NCBI RefSeq assembly: GCF_964033635.1
Contig: NZ_OZ035533.1
Location: forward strand, 2,604,001 to 2,668,000
DNA: 64,000 nucleotides
Source: Chitinophaga sp. MM2321
GTDB taxonomy: Bacteria > Bacteroidota > Bacteroidia > Chitinophagales > Chitinophagaceae
Direction of reading: 5' to 3'
Part shown: positions 63,269 through 64,000 of the stretch, piece by piece
Numbering within the stretch: position 1 is the stretch's first letter
Layout: each line of letters begins with the position of its first letter
Position numbers and translations under genes: made by a program
Notes under the pieces: generated by a model
The model's database searches: none
Told to the model about the DNA's origin: nothing
Seen by the model: only the letters and a program-made list of their open reading frames with translations

Positions 63269-64000
63269 TTATTCCTGTGGTATTGCTACCCTGGAGTATT
63301 TTTTCCGGTAATCCTGTGGGGTCAGTCCCGTGATCCTTTTGAATACCTGCCGGAACGTCTTTACATCATTATAACCCACGTTATACATCAGTGAGCTGAT
63401 ATTTTCCGTACTCTTTTCCAGTTCCTTTTTAGCAGATTCAATCTTTACCCGTTGCAGGTATTCCAATGGTGTATTTTTTGTAGCACTTTTAAACCGCCGG
63501 ATAAAACTTCGTTTACTCATGCTCGTTTGTCCTGCAATTTCTTCAATAGAGATCTGAAGATGGTAGTGCTTTTCTATATAGGTTTGTGCTTTGAGGATCT
63601 CTTCATCTTCATGTTGGCGTTGCCCCTGAAATACTGCAAAGTAAGCCTGGTTCACCCTATCCATATCAATAGAGAACATTTTGCTCGCCCAGATTTCTAC
63701 TTCCCTGCCACAGAATTTTTCAATCAGGTACAATACTAAATTCAGGGAGGAAAAGGCCCCACCACTGGTGTACACACCGTCTTCATCCGTCATCACAATA
63801 TCTGATAATACTTTTATCTCCGGATACCTGTTGCGCATGTCTGCAATTGCCATCCAGTGGGAGGTACAGGACTTTCCTGCGAGTACGCCCGCTTCTGCGA
63901 GGAAGTAACTGCCCAAACAAAGGCTGCCCACTTCTGTGCCTTGTGCACGCATCTCTTTTATCCATTCCACCAGCGCCTGGTTCTTACTTAAAACAACGTC
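63269..64000 (-). CDS. GlxA-type transcriptional regulator: DJ-1/PfpI domain and AraC HTH (5' end outside window)
   Basis: The frame is open to the window edge (DVVLSKNQALVEWIKEMR), so the N terminus is missing. The visible part of the DJ-1/PfpI-like domain has the nucleophile-elbow segment SLCLGSYFLAEAGVLAGK and CTSHWMAIADM. The C-terminal AraC domain holds two helix-turn-helix units (SIEEIAGQTSMSKRSFIRRF and MYNVGYNDVKTFRQVFKRIT, ending GLTPQDYRKKY). Such regulators sense small molecules and activate neighbouring genes. Whether it controls the convergent phosphatase/glp locus is not shown. Confidence 0.9.
   Translation of the reverse strand, partial: DVVLSKNQALVEWIKEMRAQGTEVGSLCLGSYFLAEAGVLAGKSCTSHWMAIADMRNRYPEIKVLSDIVMTDEDGVYTSGGAFSSLNLVLYLIEKFCGREVEIWASKMFSIDMDRVNQAYFAVFQGQRQHEDEEILKAQTYIEKHYHLQISIEEIAGQTSMSKRSFIRRFKSATKNTPLEYLQRVKIESAKKELEKSTENISSLMYNVGYNDVKTFRQVFKRITGLTPQDYRKKYSRVAIPQE

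Noticed and set aside
1..64000. tRNA, rRNA, CRISPR array, insertion sequence, prophage or attachment site
   Set aside because: None was seen by reading both strands: no transposase, integrase or repeat-spacer array, and no cloverleaf was recognised in the gaps. A covariance-model search was not possible here.

Overview
This 64 kb window comes from a member of the Bacteroidota, most likely a Chitinophaga-like member of the Chitinophagaceae. The evidence is SusC/SusD outer-membrane pairs, FecR-type anti-sigma factors, a DUF3276 PUR protein, YdjI/YdjG-like proteins, CopB, PafA-type phosphatase, GH172, and near absence of Shine-Dalgarno sequences before starts. It reads as chromosomal backbone: no transposase, integrase, phage gene, CRISPR array, tRNA or rRNA was seen. 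Genes are tightly packed, and gene ends are often marked by unusually long perfect inverted repeats.

Layout. 1-3907: end of a FecR anti-sigma factor and a SusC-like receptor with an STN signalling domain but no SusD. 4029-17257: housekeeping genes (pyrB, pyrR, a PrxQ-type peroxiredoxin, pruA, prfB with a programmed +1 frameshift, a TspO-like protein, pgi, a DUF3276 protein, an ABC exporter, purC, a DnaQ/UvrC-like nuclease). 17259-22050: an operon of two ABC-2 permeases, an HlyD adaptor and a TolC-type channel, with no ATPase. 22356-26529: YceI, then a seven-gene operon for electrophile, peroxide and sulfur stress (MhqO- and MhqD-like enzymes, OsmC, a 4Fe-4S protein, a small GNAT, a split YeeE transporter). 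26657-37631: a DUF4142 lipoprotein, a zinc-ribbon/SPFH pair, CopB, two esterases, an acyl-CoA dehydrogenase, an M1 peptidase and a small lipoprotein. 37917-39451: an actin-like ATPase whose phosphate-1 motif lies at the C terminus, followed 5 bases later by a bactofilin. 39547-47258: small proteins, a response regulator, an Lrp-type regulator, a THUMP RNA methyltransferase, map, a SulP transporter and a GH172 protein. 47386-49942: an MlaEFD-type lipid transporter. 50612-63185: a glycerol/glycerophosphodiester locus (GlpR-type repressor, glpD, glpK, glpF, glpQ, a SusC/SusD pair, a PafA-like phosphatase). The window ends inside a GlxA/AraC-type regulator.

The most notable items are the apparently circularly permuted actin homologue paired with a bactofilin (a candidate undescribed cytoskeletal module); the prfB recoding site, which uses UAA instead of the usual UGA; the glp locus, which joins glycerol catabolism to a dedicated SusC/SusD importer and surface or periplasmic phosphoesterases; and the 48-56 bp perfect hairpins between convergent genes.
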